Made by a program: the position numbers and the translations under genes | Source: Desulfuromonas sp. | GTDB taxonomy: Bacteria > Desulfobacterota > Desulfuromonadia > Desulfuromonadales > SZUA-401 | Length of the DNA: 25,404 nucleotides | Reading direction: 5' to 3' | NCBI GenBank assembly: GCA_002869605.1 | Contig: PKUI01000068.1 | Span: forward strand, 1-25,404 | In this document: piece by piece, positions 23,607 through 25,404 of the stretch | How the letters are laid out: every line of letters starts with the position of its first letter | How positions within the stretch are numbered: the stretch's first letter is position 1 | The notes under the pieces: model-generated | The model's database searches: none | What the model was told of the DNA's origin: nothing | Seen by the model: the letters and a program-made list of their open reading frames with translations, nothing else

Positions 23607-25163
23607 ATGGAGATTTTCACAAATCTGGCTGACGGATTCGCCATTGCTCTTTCCGCCCAGAATCTCTTTTTGGCGCTTTTAGGTTGCTTTCTCGGCACGC
23701 TCATGGGGGCGTTGCCGGGTTTGGGGCCGGCCAACGGTGTGGCGATTCTTATTCCGATCGCATTCACCCTGGGCCTTGGACCGATCCCGTCCATGATCCT
23801 GCTGACCAGCGTCTACTACGGTGCCATGTATGGCGGCCGAATAAGCTCGATCCTGCTGAACATCCCTGGTGATGAGCCCGCGATGATGACCTGCCTTGAT
23901 GGCCATCCGATGGCTATGCAGGGCAAGGCGGGGGAGGCGCTGGCACTGTCCGGCGTCGCCTCATTTACCGGCGATTTCTTTGGCACCTGGGGATTGGTCC
24001 TGCTCGCGCCGCAACTGGTCAAGATCGCGCTCTTGTTCGGCCCTGCGGAGTATTTCGCCCTGTTCACCATGGCTTTTGCCACACTGGGCGGTCTTACTGC
24101 CAGCAATCAGGCGAAATCGGCTTTCGCCGCCGCGCTGGGCCTCGGCATCGCTATGATCGGTATGGACTCGCAGACCGGTTCACAGCGCTTTACCTTCGAT
24201 CATATCGAACTTTACGACGGGATCGATTTTCTGATCGCCATTGTCGGACTGTTTGCCATCAGCGAAGTACTCATCTTCATCGAACATCACCAGGGTGGCG
24301 CTGCCGCTAAGTCCCGCTCGAAGATCGGCCGGCACCGTTGGCCTGATTTACGTGTGCTGAAGCGTTCCATTGGCACGATAGGACGGTCAACCATCATCGG
24401 TTTTCTCTCCGGTGTTCTGCCGGGGGCAGGGGCGTCGTTGGGATCGTTCCTCTCCTACTCGGTGGAGAAGAACATCGTTGACCCCAAAGGCAAGACCTTC
24501 GGCAAAGGCGATCCACGAGGTCTAATAGCACCTGAAGTCGGCAACAACGCGTCCGCTGCCGGGGCACTGGTGCCGATGCTGTCGCTCGGTGTACCGGGTT
24601 CCGGCACTACCGCGGTGCTCCTCGCTGTACTGCTTCAACTCAACATAACACCGGGGCCGCTGCTGTTCCGAAACAATCCCGACGTCGTGTGGAGCCTGAT
24701 CGCGGCGCTCTTTATCGGTAACTTCATGTTGCTGTCGCTGAACCTTCCCTTGGTTGGCCTGTTTACCCGTGTGTTGATGATTCCGGCGCGGATCCTGATG
24801 CCGGCGGTAGCGATGATTTCTTTCGTCGGCATCTATGGCCTTACTGGCTCAACCTTCGACGTCATGATGATGGTCGGTTTTGGCTTTGCTGGCTGGGGAT
24901 TGCGTAAGCTCGGTGTGCCGTTGGTGCCGGTAATTCTTGGTATCCTGCTCGGCAACGAAATGGAGGTCAACATGCGCCGCGCACTGCAGGTGTCGGATGG
25001 TGACTGGTCGATTTTTGTCGGCAGCCCCTTGGCCATTGGTCTCTGGGCGATTGCCATCACCGGCTTCGTACTGCCGATGTTCCTTGGCAAGAAGGTGAAA
25101 AAACAGATGGAATCGAGCCATTCCGAAGTCGAATTGGAAGAGATCGACGAAGGCGGAGATTGA
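23607..25163 (+). CDS. tctA: TctA-type large permease subunit
   Basis: The 518-residue integral membrane protein is the main translocation subunit of the tripartite tricarboxylate transporter. Family motifs are GALPGLGPANGVAILIP (about 33-49), YYGAMYGGRISSILLNIPGD (about 71-90), GVLPGAGASLGSF and GVPGSGTTAVLL, in two inverted halves, with about twelve hydrophobic helices. Length is normal. Its acidic C-terminal tail (ELEEIDEGGD) is cytoplasmic by expectation. ATG at 23607 follows AGGGGATAGGT. Last gene of tctCBA. Confidence 0.95.
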   Translation: MEIFTNLADGFAIALSAQNLFLALLGCFLGTLMGALPGLGPANGVAILIPIAFTLGLGPIPSMILLTSVYYGAMYGGRISSILLNIPGDEPAMMTCLDGHPMAMQGKAGEALALSGVASFTGDFFGTWGLVLLAPQLVKIALLFGPAEYFALFTMAFATLGGLTASNQAKSAFAAALGLGIAMIGMDSQTGSQRFTFDHIELYDGIDFLIAIVGLFAISEVLIFIEHHQGGAAAKSRSKIGRHRWPDLRVLKRSIGTIGRSTIIGFLSGVLPGAGASLGSFLSYSVEKNIVDPKGKTFGKGDPRGLIAPEVGNNASAAGALVPMLSLGVPGSGTTAVLLAVLLQLNITPGPLLFRNNPDVVWSLIAALFIGNFMLLSLNLPLVGLFTRVLMIPARILMPAVAMISFVGIYGLTGSTFDVMMMVGFGFAGWGLRKLGVPLVPVILGILLGNEMEVNMRRALQVSDGDWSIFVGSPLAIGLWAIAITGFVLPMFLGKKVKKQMESSHSEVELEEIDEGGD

Positions 25164-25239
25164 TTCGGGAAGAGGTACATGACACTGCCCGGTAGTGTCC
25201 CTCTCTAAGTACGCTTAGTCTATCTTTGTCGTTTAAATG

Positions 25240-25277
25240 CCCCGACTCAGCATCTGCTGGTCGGGGTGTTTATTTTT
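25240..25277 (+). terminator. Intrinsic terminator of the tctCBA operon
   Basis: CCCCGAC (25240-25246) pairs with GTCGGGG (25260-25266), and the inner CAGCA/TGCTG extends the stem; TGTTTATTTTTAT follows. Confidence 0.85.
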
Positions 25278-25354
25278 ATGAGAAAGCGATGACCTTTCCG
25301 CTACAGAATAATTCATCATTTCTCTTTCAGGCTCCAGTCACTTAGATTTGGTCT

Positions 25355-25404
25355 ATGGAATTATTTTTGATCGTTCTGCTGTCGTTTTTCAGTGCGCTGG
25401 TCAC
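25355..25404 (+). CDS. Start of a membrane protein, truncated by the window end
   Basis: From ATG at 25355 the frame reads MELFLIVLLSFFSALVT to the window end. This is a hydrophobic first membrane segment. The opening resembles TauE/SafE-type (TSUP) anion permeases, but 16 complete codons are too few to decide. No strong ribosome site is seen. Confidence 0.4.
   Translation, partial: MELFLIVLLSFFSALV

Overview
The window looks like chromosomal DNA of a Gram-negative, anaerobic-respiration type bacterium of the Desulfuromonadales/Geobacterales group (inference). The supporting signs are a succinyl-CoA:acetate CoA-transferase of the kind this group uses to activate acetate, a small protein resembling the Geobacter GSU3473 family, BamD and an outer-membrane barrel (so a two-membrane envelope), an RpoH gene carrying a CIRCE operator, and moderately high GC. 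No rRNA, tRNA, CRISPR array or insertion sequence was recognised.

Layout. (1) 52-11581, minus strand: four genes read towards position 1. They encode a 1381-residue secreted protein with eight DUF11-type repeats, a 166-residue single-DUF11 secreted protein, a 371-residue DUF11-containing secreted protein, and a 1824-residue outer-membrane protein with DUF11-like, SdrD B-like, OmpA-like and C-terminal beta-barrel parts. A good sigma-54 motif (12093-12109) lies about 500 bases upstream of the first gene. This set is the best candidate for an undescribed system: secreted repeat proteins plus a dedicated outer-membrane partner. (2) 12181-14075, minus: acetyl-CoA hydrolase/transferase with a strong sigma-70 promoter, a palindrome in the promoter spacer, a roughly 200-base structured leader and a strong terminator. 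(3) 14115-15860, minus: rpoH then bamD. rpoH has an in-frame TAA exactly where the conserved glutamate opens the recognition helix of region 4.2, and the rest of the family-typical C-terminus continues in frame after it. A near-perfect CIRCE element sits between its promoter and start codon. (4) 15930-17780, plus: a tight four-gene operon of CrcB/FluC fluoride channel, DUF190, TerB-like protein and MnmM/YtqB-like tRNA methyltransferase, divergent from rpoH. (5) 17827-18944, plus: an unrecognised 116-residue protein and a rubrerythrin-like ferritin, each with its own terminator. (6) 19052-19264, minus: small GSU3473-like protein. (7) 19552-25163: a CitAB/DcuSR-type two-component system (minus) divergent from tctC-tctB-tctA (plus), a tripartite tricarboxylate transporter. 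Two 9-base direct repeats, 18 bases apart, lie just upstream of the tctC promoter and are the obvious candidate response-regulator site. (8) The last 50 bases begin another membrane protein that runs off the window.

Together, regions 2 and 7 fit carboxylic-acid metabolism (acetate activation through the TCA cycle; citrate-like substrate sensing and uptake), regions 3 and 1 concern the envelope and heat-shock control, and region 4 concerns fluoride export plus housekeeping.
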